Shown here in pieces: positions 1-8,689 of a stretch of DNA of 20,869 nucleotides. The position numbers and the translations under genes were made by a program. The stretch comes from Zelonia costaricensis (lineage: Eukaryota; Euglenozoa; Kinetoplastea; Trypanosomatida; Trypanosomatidae), in the NCBI GenBank assembly GCA_030849075.1, contig JASAOO010003081.1, positions 1 through 20,869 of the forward strand. The letters run 5' to 3'. Within the stretch, counting starts at the first letter, position 1; every line of letters begins with the position of its first letter. The notes under the pieces were generated by a model. That model did no database searches. It saw only the letters and a list, made by a program, of their open reading frames with translations, and was not told the origin of the DNA.

Positions 1-1
1 T

Positions 2-3000
2 CTCGGCCACGCCTCTACGTCCAACTCCGGCGCCTTCGCCAACGGCGCGCCAGGGACACTGCAGGCAGAGGCGGACCTCTTCAACTACTCGACCGCGATG
101 CCGCCACCGCCGCCGCGGCACCGTATGCAGACCTCGCAGAACCCCGAGGACATCATCGCCGGTCGCTACCTCCAGCGCCTCGGCAACACCTTCATCTGCG
201 GCGCGAGCAGGGCGCAGGCGTTGCAACTCGACGACTCCACGGGCGACCTCGCGGCCACGATGCGGCCGCGGTCGGGCAGCCGCCGCACATCGATGATGCG
301 CCGCAGCGCGGGTGTGCGAAAGGCCGTGGCCGCCATCGAGCACGGCGCGAACTCCGCCACGGCGGTGGGGGCGCTGAAGGCCGGGCAGGCCGAGGAAGGC
401 ATGGGCGAGGGGTCCCTCACCGCCGCGGCGAACCGGCGCTGGCGGGAGCGGGCGGCGCCGCTGGGCGACACGGTTGGCGCCGCAGAGGCCACCTTCCACG
501 CCCCGGGTCAGACGCCGCTGCCCCCTGTGCACGTCGCCGCGGATGCCACGGAGGACCTTCAGGCAAGCATGCGCCGCCCCAGCTCGGCGCAGCGCCGCCG
601 CCATCAGGGCTCTCTGCCGGGCCGCGCCGGGTCTCCCGGGGACCGCAGCCGCACCCCGCTGAGCCGCGAGCGCGGTCGCAAGTCGGGTGCGCGGTCGCGC
701 AGCGCCAGCCCCAGCTCCCGCTCACCAAGCACCATGGCCAGCCCGTCCCGGAGCGACGCCGGCGCCGCCCTGGACGGCGGCAGCGTCGTCGGCGGGTCGG
801 CCGGACGCTCCACCGCGCCGCGCCACCGCCCCGTCGTGCGGTCCACCGCCGGCAAGGCGGCGGCGGACTCGGCCGACTCGATCGTCGCGCAGGCGGCACG
901 CATCATGACAAGCTCCGCCCCACCGCCCCGCATCGTGCGCACGGAGCTGGAGCGGGCGACGCAGGTGCTGGCGCAGGAGCACTCGAAGCTGCTTCTGCTC
1001 GTGGGCCGCCGCTCCAACTTGCAGACGGACATAGAAGACTTACTCGAGCTCGCGGACGCGGCGGCGGCGAAGGCGAAGCACGACCGTGTCAATGCCTTGG
1101 CCGCCCCTCTCGGGCAGCAGAGCGCAGCGCCGCGAGAGGGGTCACCGGCGGCGAGGCCGACGTCTGCCCTCGATGCGGCGGCGGTGCGGCGGCAGGTGCG
1201 GAACCTGAGTGCCGGCTTCCTGCGCGGCGCGGCCTCCCACCTCGACCCCGCCAAGCTGCGCTCGCTCGTGCTGGAACTGGAGGAGCAGCTCGACATGGTG
1301 GAGGAGGTGCTCGAAGACGAGCTCGTCGAGCCCGAGCTCGACGACCATGCCCGCGCGCAGGCCGCCGCACTTCGCGGCACGGCCGATAGCCCGAGCGCCA
1401 CCGCCCGCGATGGTGGTGCCGGCAATGCCGCCCCGCTGCCCAAGTCGCTGCGACAGCGCGTCGAGGACTCGAAGCGGGACCACAGCGAGAGGCTCGAGAT
1501 GTCCTCCAACTTCACGCGCATGGGCTGGCTCATGGAGAGCGTCGATGCGGAGCTTGCCACTGAGGCGCCGATGCCGTCGCACCTCAGTGGCGGCCGCGGT
1601 GACCCGCTGGCCGCCGCGGCGCTGGCGCGGCAGAGTGACGAGGACGACGCCGCTGCACTGGAGGCGGCGCGATGGCTGCTCGGCCGCGGCTCAGCGGCGC
1701 TGGATGTCACGGGCGCGAGTCAGCCTGGCGCCGCCGGCGGCGCCAGGCGCCCATCGCAGACGTCCGACTCCACGTCGCTGACCGCCCGCGAGGCGGGCCG
1801 GCGCGAGACGGCGACGCAGCCGACCCACTACCGCACCTCCATGGCCACCACCATCAGTGAGCCGAGCCTTGTGCCCTTCTCCCTCACCGACGGGGCAGCG
1901 GCCAGCGGCACGAACGGGGGCAGTCGCCCCGGCACCCTGACCGTGCCACCCTCTCTTGCCGCCCGCCTGTCATCGCGCGACTCGACGAAGCGCAGCGCTG
2001 CGTGCTCCGTCTTGGCTGGGCTCGGCAACCCGCTCAACCTCCCGGGGTTTATGTCGGAGCTCGTGGTGCAGTACGAGCTGGTGCAGCTCGAGGCGGCGCG
2101 GCAGCAGGCGGGTGGCCGACCATCATCCGGCTCGGCCGCAGGGCGCAACCAGAACTCCGCGTCCCTCTCCCGGCAGCGCGAGGACGGCGGCGGCGACGTC
2201 AGTGATGCCGAGGGCGGCGGCGCCGACGACGCGGCGGCTGTCCTAGCGGCCAGTCGGCGCAGCGCGGCTGGCGGCGGCCGGCGCAGCTCGCCGCACTACC
2301 GCCCCACGAGTGGCAGTCGGCCAGGCAGTGAGTGGCCCCCGCGCCCGTCCACCGGCGACGCATTCGCCGACTACCGCAGCTCGAACGAGGCGGAGTCGAG
2401 CGAGCGCTGGAGTCACCGCGGGAGCGACAGCACCGCGCGCACGGGCAGTCGGCGCGGGTCGCGGGTGATGCTCGGGGCTCAGCTGCGCAATCTTCGCCAT
2501 GGCCTCCTGCACGACCTGCACGAGCTCTACTCGCTGCACGACTACATCCACCTCATCGCCGATCGTCGGCAGGAGCTGTCGGGCGGCACGGTGAAGGGCG
2601 AGGCCGAGTACGCCGCGGAGATGGAGCAGAAACTCGCCGGGCACCGCGCGCAGCTCGAGGCGGCACAGCGGGCGCGCGAGGAGGCGGCACGCAGCAACGC
2701 CGATGCCGCAGTGCTGGCGCAGCAGTTTGGCGCGGGCGGCGCCAGCATCAGCCACCGCCCGAGCAGCGGGAAGCAGCGCCCTACGAACTCCGCGGGTTCG
2801 CAGCGGACGGTAGTGTCGGACGTGGTGCAGGCAGGGCAGCCGCGCTCCGACCAGCTCACGCCGGACCCGCAAGGCATCCTGAAGCGGTCCAGCACGCGTT
2901 CCGGCACCGGCACCGCCACGAGGCCGGGCACGGCGGCGGGTGAGTTGTTGGAGGGCGACGGCGCTGCCGCTGCGGGGGCGGGCGAGGGCGCTGCCGCGGA

Positions 3001-6000
3001 GGGCAAGTTGATGGGCGACCAGGAGCACGGCCAGTCGCTGGCGGAGACGGAGGTGTACCGGGAGGACTTGCCGGGCGAGGGCCTGATCTTCACCATCGTC
3101 GGCCTCAGCGCCGCCGAGCCACCGGGCAAGGCGGGGCCGAAGAAGAAGAAGGGAGGGAAGGGCCCCGCATCGAAGTCCGCCGCTGGCCGCTACCTCTACT
3201 ACGAGCTCCGCGTCGAGTACCCCGAGACCTCGCCGAGGGCGGCTGCGGGCGCCAACGCGGAGGAAGCGGACCCGCAGGCGGCCGTCGGCGATGAAGCGGC
3301 CACCGCCGCTGCGGCACGTCCGCATCGTCCGCCCGTCACGGCGGTAGTGCAAGTGGCGACGCGCCGCCTCGTGAATTTGAAGATGCTCCCCTCGTTTGGG
3401 GCGAGTGGAATGGAGGTGGCGAAGGGGTCGGTCGTGTCCGCCCTCGTGATGCACGGCGCCCCTCCCCGCTCTCTGCTCACCCTCAACCCCGCCAAGCCGA
3501 ACAAAGCCTCGTCCTACCACCAGGCCCTCACCTTCCGCGCTGTCGGGACAGTTGGCGAGAACGACACAGCATCACCGACGCCGACGCGGGATGCGTGGGA
3601 GACGGGGTCGAACGCGCTGGCGGTCCTGGCGCTCCCGGGCACGGACGGCCGCCGGCGTGGCTCGCGCTCCTCATCGCTGGACAGCAGCAACGTCCGCCCT
3701 CCCCCGGTCGCCATCGCCGCTACAGGCTCTGCATCACCCGCTCGCCCTGCGTCGGGTGCCGACGGCGCAGTCGCCGCCTCCCCGCATCCAGCCGCAGCGG
3801 AGTCGGAGGAGAAGGCGCGCCCCCCCGCCACCACCGCCGCGAAGAAAAAGCCGAGGCAGCCCCAGCCGAAGGCGCCGGTCAAGCCGGCGTCGCTGGTCAA
3901 GCCGGCGTCGCCGGTGAGCGCGAGCCCTGAAAAACCCGATCAGGACGTTGTCGGCGAGGAGCACCCCGGCGTCCTCTCCCTCAGCCCGCCCATGTCTGCC
4001 GTTCCACGGCCCCTGCCGGAGTGGGGCGTGCCACACGACGCACCGGAGATGGAGGCGGTGGAGAAGAACGCGGTGGTGCTGACGGTGCTGCAGTCGTCCC
4101 CCTCGCCAAGCCACGCGACGCCGCCGCTCTCGAGCAAGGAGGCGGCGGCGCAGGTCGTCGCCTCCTTTACACCGCAGGAGTTGGCCGCAGTGCGCGCCGC
4201 TTCGGCCGGCTCGCGGCGCGACCTCAAAGCCGCCGACGCGGGCAGCACCTCTGCCGTCGAGCAGCTGCTCTCCGTCATCCCGGACAACGAGGTGCTTGCC
4301 GCCTTTGTGTCGCAGCACTCACCGAACTCCCGGCTCGGCAGCTCCCGGCCGGACCGGACCGCCCTCACGTCGGCGAGCTCACGGTGGATTGGCGGCGGCT
4401 CGCCGGGCGCGGCCGCCGCTGCCGCCACCTCCCCGGGCTCGGCCGCCGCTGCCGCCGCCTCCCCGGTGGGCTTGGCCGCCGCTGCCGCCGCCTCCCCGGT
4501 GGGCTTGGCCACCGCCACCTCGCCGTACGCGGCCAGCGGCAGCGCCGCAGCGGGGGGGAGTCTGGCGGCGCCCTTGGAGCTGCCGGCCGCGCTCGCGATG
4601 CAGTCGCCGCCGCTGTCGTCGCTGCAGCCTTCGTCTGCTGCCGAGAGCCCGGCAGTGAACGAGGGCGTTAGCGTGCACCCGTCGCTCGAGGCGCTGGCGG
4701 TGGAGATCCTGCGGCAGGTGCTGGAGGCCGACGAGGCGGCGGACGACGGTGCCGGTGCCCCGCTGATGGGCGAGCCCGCGATCCCCGTCTCCACAACCCC
4801 CGAGCCACCGCAGGTCCCTGTCGCTGTCGAGGCGCCCCCGCCCCCGCTGCCCGCAATTCCGCACGCGCCGGCAGCCCCCGCCTCGAAGAAGCCCCGCCTG
4901 CCGCCCGCGCCGCGGCCCGGCACGTCGGCGGCTCCCACCCTCGCCATCAGCTCCAGCCAGTCCCGCCCGCTTCGCGCCGCAGACGTCGAGCAGTTTGGCG
5001 TGGGCAACGTTCGCTTCGACTGCGAGGTCGAGGCAGAGGGGCGCGCGACGCCGCGCCCGCTGGAAACGAAGCCGTCGCGGCCGGGCCTGAAGAAGCAGGA
5101 GCGCCCCACCGCACCGGCCACGAGCAGCAAGCAGCAGTACGACGGACTGGCCACGGCCACGGCGTCGGCCGCGGCGGCGGCGAACCGCTACGTGCCCCCG
5201 CCGCCGGTGGTGGTGGTGAAGGGCGGTGGGGGCACCAAGCCGCACATGCTGCTCCCGCAGGAGGCCACTGCCACACTGCTTGGGCCATCACTGCGAGACC
5301 GCCCGAGTCACCAGGCGGTGCCGCAAGCCGCTGGCTCGCAGATCGCGCCCGGCCCGATCCCCGCTTCGGATAGCCCGCACGCCGCACAGAGGCACCAGCC
5401 GCCCAGCGAGTCGACGTCGCTCTCGATGTCGCGCGCCGCGGCGATGCACTCGGTGCTGCCGATGACAGGGGCCGCGGCCGAGGCGGCATCGGATGCAGGC
5501 ACCATGTCGCACGTGCAGAAGTTCCTGCGCGCTGTCATGGGCGTTGGCATGGGTGCCGTCAGCGAGGGTAGCGGCGCCTACGACGTCTCGAAGAGCCCCA
5601 AAGCGTCAAGCAAACGGCAGTCGCCTGGGGCTGGCGTGCGGAGCTCGGGCGGCGCCTCGGTGCGCACGGAGCTGGACGAGCTGCAGGACGACGCGCGGGA
5701 GCTGTTCATGATGGACCCCCTGCGGTACGACACGGTCATCACGGAGTTGATGGAGCAGGCGTCCCGCGCCCTGCAGCAAGGCTTCGACCGCGCGTCCACA
5801 ACGTCGCTGTCGCGTCAGGTGAACGAGGCGTCCTCGTCGCGCGTCCTCCTCTCCACCGAGTCCCGCGGCCCGCTCTCCCACGTCGGGAGTGCTGCTGGCT
5901 CGGGCCGCGCGCCGGTGGGCGACGACGTGCTGCACTCAGACGATCACCCACTTCGCGCCTCCTTCGACACCCCTTCGGCGCTCGTGCTGTTCGACGACAC

Positions 6001-7201
6001 CGCCGCTGCGGGCGGACGCGCCTCCATCACGTCCGGCGGCGAGGCCGGCGTGGGACTGCGGGTGTCGCGGATGCGCCTGAGCAGCTCCATTCCTCAACAC
6101 CGGGGCAGCCGGGTTCAGGGTGCAGAGGGGCTCGGCGTTGACGTGCCCCCGCTCTCGCCAGGCGCGATATCCAGCTCGCACGCAGGCGGCGCCGGGGACG
6201 GCGAGGGCAGCGAGGAGGCGGAGCGGCGGCGCGCCTTCCTGGCCGCGCTGCCACCGGAGCAACGCGCGGCCGCCTACATGCATGTGCTGAAGGCGGGCGG
6301 CACCGACCAGGCTGCGGGCGACACGCGTGGCGACGCCGCGGCGGAGGTGGAGCGCATTCTGTTCGAGCAGATGAAGGCGCAGCTGCTGCTGCGTGCCGTA
6401 ATTGCGAAGATGAAGGAGCTGTGGCAGACCAAGAAGCAGGACGCCGAGGCCTGGCAGCGCGATCGCCAGGCACAGCAGCGGCAGCGCCTCCTGCAGCGCG
6501 CCCTGACCGCGGTATGGCCCCTGGAGCGGCAACGCGTGATTCACCTGCACAAGCTCATCTACTTGCTAGACCGCCAGGTGGGCCGCGTGCACGGCTGGCT
6601 GCCGCACTACTCCGACTCGAACGTGCTCATGGAGGAGTCCGCTGGGGCACAGGTGACGCACCAGCTCGTGGGGGCGCGGCTCCCCGGGGCTGCTCTGTCG
6701 TCCACCGCACACGTGCCGCTGTCCTCGTGGTACCGGCGCCGTGAGCCGCCAGAGCTGGAGCCGATCGAGGCGTGCTGCCCGCGCTACCTCAACTACCTCC
6801 CGCAGCGCCGCATGCACCGCTTCATGCGGCTGGCAAAGGCGCGTCGAATGCTGCCCCTTCGCCTCGTTCGCGCGGATATCCAGACCAGCCACAACCAGCA
6901 CCTTCTCCTTGGCTACCACAAGATCGCGCTCGAGGCGGCGGCGGCGGGGGAGGCGGACGGCGACGGCGCCGTGCCGACGCGACAGATGGCCAGCTGGCCG
7001 CAGCGCCGGCTTCCACGCCGCCACCGCGATCGCGACGCGGCTGAGCCGTTCCGGCCGGATCGGTACGAGGACATGCAAACGCGCGGCGAGCAGCAGCGCT
7101 ACCTGCGCCGCTTGCAGCGCGCGGCGGTGTTCCAGGGGGTGTCCAAGAAGTTTTCCCCGCGCCTGCGGCGAGAGGCCGACCTGCCCTTGTCCCTACACTA
7201 G
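2..7201 (+). CDS. Giant low-complexity hypothetical protein, 5' end cut by the window edge
   Basis: No family recognised. The frame has no stop from base 2 onward, so 32 codons precede the first in-window ATG (98) and the real start is probably upstream; stop is TAG at 7199. Residue numbers count from that ATG. Most of the chain is Ala/Ser/Gly/Pro/Arg-rich and probably disordered. Visible elements: a basic Ser/Arg-rich block (about 160-220); predicted helical or coiled-coil segments at about 279-330, 387-418 and 791-880; a less biased, possibly folded stretch at about 985-1150 interrupted by a Lys-rich loop; an Ala-rich tandem repeat (about 1435-1475); and a C-terminal module (about 2047-2367) rich in Arg, Gln, His, Tyr and Trp that looks like the most conserved folded part. 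Arg-Pro-Ser/Thr/Gly motifs recur through the first 950 residues. A cytoskeletal or flagellar scaffold is a guess from composition only. Third positions are strongly GC throughout, which supports real coding. Confidence 0.9.
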   Translation, partial: LGHASTSNSGAFANGAPGTLQAEADLFNYSTAMPPPPPRHRMQTSQNPEDIIAGRYLQRLGNTFICGASRAQALQLDDSTGDLAATMRPRSGSRRTSMMRRSAGVRKAVAAIEHGANSATAVGALKAGQAEEGMGEGSLTAAANRRWRERAAPLGDTVGAAEATFHAPGQTPLPPVHVAADATEDLQASMRRPSSAQRRRHQGSLPGRAGSPGDRSRTPLSRERGRKSGARSRSASPSSRSPSTMASPSRSDAGAALDGGSVVGGSAGRSTAPRHRPVVRSTAGKAAADSADSIVAQAARIMTSSAPPPRIVRTELERATQVLAQEHSKLLLLVGRRSNLQTDIEDLLELADAAAAKAKHDRVNALAAPLGQQSAAPREGSPAARPTSALDAAAVRRQVRNLSAGFLRGAASHLDPAKLRSLVLELEEQLDMVEEVLEDELVEPELDDHARAQAAALRGTADSPSATARDGGAGNAAPLPKSLRQRVEDSKRDHSERLEMSSNFTRMGWLMESVDAELATEAPMPSHLSGGRGDPLAAAALARQSDEDDAAALEAARWLLGRGSAALDVTGASQPGAAGGARRPSQTSDSTSLTAREAGRRETATQPTHYRTSMATTISEPSLVPFSLTDGAAASGTNGGSRPGTLTVPPSLAARLSSRDSTKRSAACSVLAGLGNPLNLPGFMSELVVQYELVQLEAARQQAGGRPSSGSAAGRNQNSASLSRQREDGGGDVSDAEGGGADDAAAVLAASRRSAAGGGRRSSPHYRPTSGSRPGSEWPPRPSTGDAFADYRSSNEAESSERWSHRGSDSTARTGSRRGSRVMLGAQLRNLRHGLLHDLHELYSLHDYIHLIADRRQELSGGTVKGEAEYAAEMEQKLAGHRAQLEAAQRAREEAARSNADAAVLAQQFGAGGASISHRPSSGKQRPTNSAGSQRTVVSDVVQAGQPRSDQLTPDPQGILKRSSTRSGTGTATRPGTAAGELLEGDGAAAAGAGEGAAAEGKLMGDQEHGQSLAETEVYREDLPGEGLIFTIVGLSAAEPPGKAGPKKKKGGKGPASKSAAGRYLYYELRVEYPETSPRAAAGANAEEADPQAAVGDEAATAAAARPHRPPVTAVVQVATRRLVNLKMLPSFGASGMEVAKGSVVSALVMHGAPPRSLLTLNPAKPNKASSYHQALTFRAVGTVGENDTASPTPTRDAWETGSNALAVLALPGTDGRRRGSRSSSLDSSNVRPPPVAIAATGSASPARPASGADGAVAASPHPAAAESEEKARPPATTAAKKKPRQPQPKAPVKPASLVKPASPVSASPEKPDQDVVGEEHPGVLSLSPPMSAVPRPLPEWGVPHDAPEMEAVEKNAVVLTVLQSSPSPSHATPPLSSKEAAAQVVASFTPQELAAVRAASAGSRRDLKAADAGSTSAVEQLLSVIPDNEVLAAFVSQHSPNSRLGSSRPDRTALTSASSRWIGGGSPGAAAAAATSPGSAAAAAASPVGLAAAAAASPVGLATATSPYAASGSAAAGGSLAAPLELPAALAMQSPPLSSLQPSSAAESPAVNEGVSVHPSLEALAVEILRQVLEADEAADDGAGAPLMGEPAIPVSTTPEPPQVPVAVEAPPPPLPAIPHAPAAPASKKPRLPPAPRPGTSAAPTLAISSSQSRPLRAADVEQFGVGNVRFDCEVEAEGRATPRPLETKPSRPGLKKQERPTAPATSSKQQYDGLATATASAAAAANRYVPPPPVVVVKGGGGTKPHMLLPQEATATLLGPSLRDRPSHQAVPQAAGSQIAPGPIPASDSPHAAQRHQPPSESTSLSMSRAAAMHSVLPMTGAAAEAASDAGTMSHVQKFLRAVMGVGMGAVSEGSGAYDVSKSPKASSKRQSPGAGVRSSGGASVRTELDELQDDARELFMMDPLRYDTVITELMEQASRALQQGFDRASTTSLSRQVNEASSSRVLLSTESRGPLSHVGSAAGSGRAPVGDDVLHSDDHPLRASFDTPSALVLFDDTAAAGGRASITSGGEAGVGLRVSRMRLSSSIPQHRGSRVQGAEGLGVDVPPLSPGAISSSHAGGAGDGEGSEEAERRRAFLAALPPEQRAAAYMHVLKAGGTDQAAGDTRGDAAAEVERILFEQMKAQLLLRAVIAKMKELWQTKKQDAEAWQRDRQAQQRQRLLQRALTAVWPLERQRVIHLHKLIYLLDRQVGRVHGWLPHYSDSNVLMEESAGAQVTHQLVGARLPGAALSSTAHVPLSSWYRRREPPELEPIEACCPRYLNYLPQRRMHRFMRLAKARRMLPLRLVRADIQTSHNQHLLLGYHKIALEAAAAGEADGDGAVPTRQMASWPQRRLPRRHRDRDAAEPFRPDRYEDMQTRGEQQRYLRRLQRAAVFQGVSKKFSPRLRREADLPLSLH
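3878..3913 (+). repeat. Two-copy 18-bp direct repeat inside the first gene
   Basis: Two adjacent near-identical 18-base units (3878-3895 and 3896-3913) differ by one base near the end. Each encodes Val-Lys-Pro-Ala-Ser plus Leu or Pro. The repeat is in frame and sits in a Lys/Pro/Ala-rich linker, consistent with replication slippage in a disordered region. Confidence 0.85.
4400..4531 (+). repeat. Ala-rich in-frame tandem repeat (about 27-33 bp units)
   Basis: Successive units each start with Ser-Pro and continue into an alanine run. The two central units read SPVGLAAAAAA and SPVGLATAT; the flanking ones are variants beginning SPG and SPY. Unit length is therefore 9-11 codons, and the DNA of the best copies is almost identical. 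All copies keep the frame of the surrounding protein. The tract lies in a predicted disordered region and is likely length-polymorphic. Confidence 0.85.
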
Positions 7202-8348
7202 TCGCATGGCGCGCGCAAAGCATCTAAAACCGGTGTCGCTGCGTCGCGTGGGACGGGGCGGCGAAATAGGCAAGGAGGCGATGCCGTGTGTCGCTGCTCT
7301 CCTCGCTCCCTTTTTTTTTCCCCCTCCCCGTCTCTCTCCTTCACACGGACATGTGTGTACCGCACGCCCACGTCGTGCCTGCGCGTGGGGGAGTCGCCCT
7401 GCGTCGGTCGCCGCACCCGCGTACGCACCGGGTTTGTTTTCATTCATGTAGCCATGCAGTGTCACCGTTTGGCGTGGAACCTCATGTTGCGTTGTTGGCT
7501 TGTTTGGTCTCTCCCGGCCTGCGAGTTGTGGCCTCCGTCCTCCCCGTTTGGCCTTCTTCCTCCGTGGTGTCTAGCTGACTCACTCGAGAGGATGGAAGGG
7601 GGGGGGGCAGGGTAGTCTCGCAACGTGAGTTGGAAGATGGGGGGGGGGACGGATGGGGAAAGACGCTGGAGAAGGTTTTCATGAAGCTCCACTCAAGACA
7701 GCTGCCGCCCCCCCCCTCGCCGTTCCACTTCTCGCGACCGCTGAGGGAGAGGAGAGGGACCTGGGCCTGCCGCCGCGTCGACTCATGCTCTGCGCTGCTT
7801 CATGTACTCGCACCAAGAAGAACACAAGATGAGGCCCACCCACTGTGGTGTCAGCGATGCGTCCAGGTGCGGCCTGTGTCGCACGGTGCGCAGATGCGGG
7901 TCATGCATCACTATTGGGGAAAGGGGTGGGTGGAGGCCTGGCGAAATGGAGAAGGGGGGTGCGAGGGGAGTGCCCCTTGCGCCTCCTCGCTTCCACCGCG
8001 TGCCCTTCTGCAGCAAGGTGTCTCGCCGCGGCGGCACCAGTGGGGTTGACTGTACGTCTCCCACACTGTCGCATCCGCGGCGGGCTGCTCGTAAAGCAAA
8101 CAGAACGTGTCCGCAATGCGCTTCCGCCTCCCGTCCACTTTCCAGCATTGTCTTTGCCGCCCTGCCTCCACTTCTGCTGCACACTGTTCGTCCTCGCCTT
8201 TCATCAGCGGCTTTCCTAGACCCACTCCGCACAGTCAGTGGGGGACGACCTCAACTTGAACCCCTCCCCCCCCCACGGCGCAGCCATCCTCGCCGTCGCC
8301 TTTGCACATTGTCTTTGTTTTGGCTCTCTCTGTGTATATATCTGTGTC

Positions 8349-8364
8349 TGTGTGTGTGTGTGTG
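8349..8364 (+). repeat. TG dinucleotide microsatellite
   Basis: Eight uninterrupted TG units, preceded by an imperfect TG/TC stretch. It lies 325 bases before the start codon of the second gene, outside the predicted mature 5' UTR. Confidence 0.9.
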
Positions 8365-8580
8365 CTGGGATTGCTGAAGGGCGCGCGAACACCATCCGCC
8401 CCCCAGACTACCCCTCCACGCTGACGCTGTTAGACTGTGCTGAGAAACACACAAGCAAACCTTCTCACTTACAGGATTCCTCAGCGACGCAGAAGGCGCG
8501 CTTCTTTTCTCATCCCCTTTCCCTCCTTTCCATCCCCACCATCAGTGCCCTGCTTACTCGGCGGCGGTGCTCCCGTTCTC

Positions 8581-8633
8581 CTTGCCCCGCCTCCCTGCTC
8601 CACTCACCACGTTGCTCCCCCCCGTTTCCCCAG
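8581..8633 (+). promoter_or_regulatory. Predicted polypyrimidine tract and trans-splice acceptor for the second gene
   Basis: A C/T-dominated stretch ends in CCCCAG, with the AG at 8632-8633. Spliced-leader addition here would leave a 5' UTR of about 56 bases, and the first ATG after it is the proposed start at 8690. An alternative AG at 8544-8545 follows another strong pyrimidine stretch. The tract-then-AG arrangement is established for trypanosomatids; the exact site is inferred. Confidence 0.5.
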
Positions 8634-8689
8634 AGCGTCCGCCTCAACCCCCCCGCCATCCGTCTACCTTGCTTCCCTTTCTAAAAGTC

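Larger units (their letters stand above)
7202..8689 (+). other. Intergenic spacer: 3' UTR of first gene and 5' flank of second
   Basis: About 1.5 kb without a credible gene. It holds a T9 run (7311-7319), several C and G homopolymers, a TG microsatellite (8349-8364) and a pyrimidine-rich stretch over the last 200 bases. Short open frames on both strands here are low in complexity and lack the GC-rich third-position pattern of the neighbours. Polyadenylation of the upstream mRNA and trans-splicing of the downstream one are expected within it. Confidence 0.8.

Noticed and set aside
2243..3520. 425-codon open frame on the - strand inside the first gene
   Set aside because: Antisense shadow with Arg/Ala/Leu-rich low-complexity translation, produced by the GC-rich third positions of the + strand gene.
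3940..5160. 406-codon open frame on the - strand inside the first gene
   Set aside because: Ser/Ala/Gly-rich reverse complement of an Ala/Pro/Ser-rich coding region; no independent evidence for a gene.
8567..8689. Upstream extension of the second gene's frame
   Set aside because: The extension has no ATG; it begins at a GTG, lies in the polypyrimidine region and crosses the predicted splice acceptor at 8633.
7202..8689. SIDER-type degenerate retroposon in the 3' UTR
   Set aside because: Such elements are common in Leishmania 3' UTRs, but I could not recognise a diagnostic signature by eye; a profile search would be needed.
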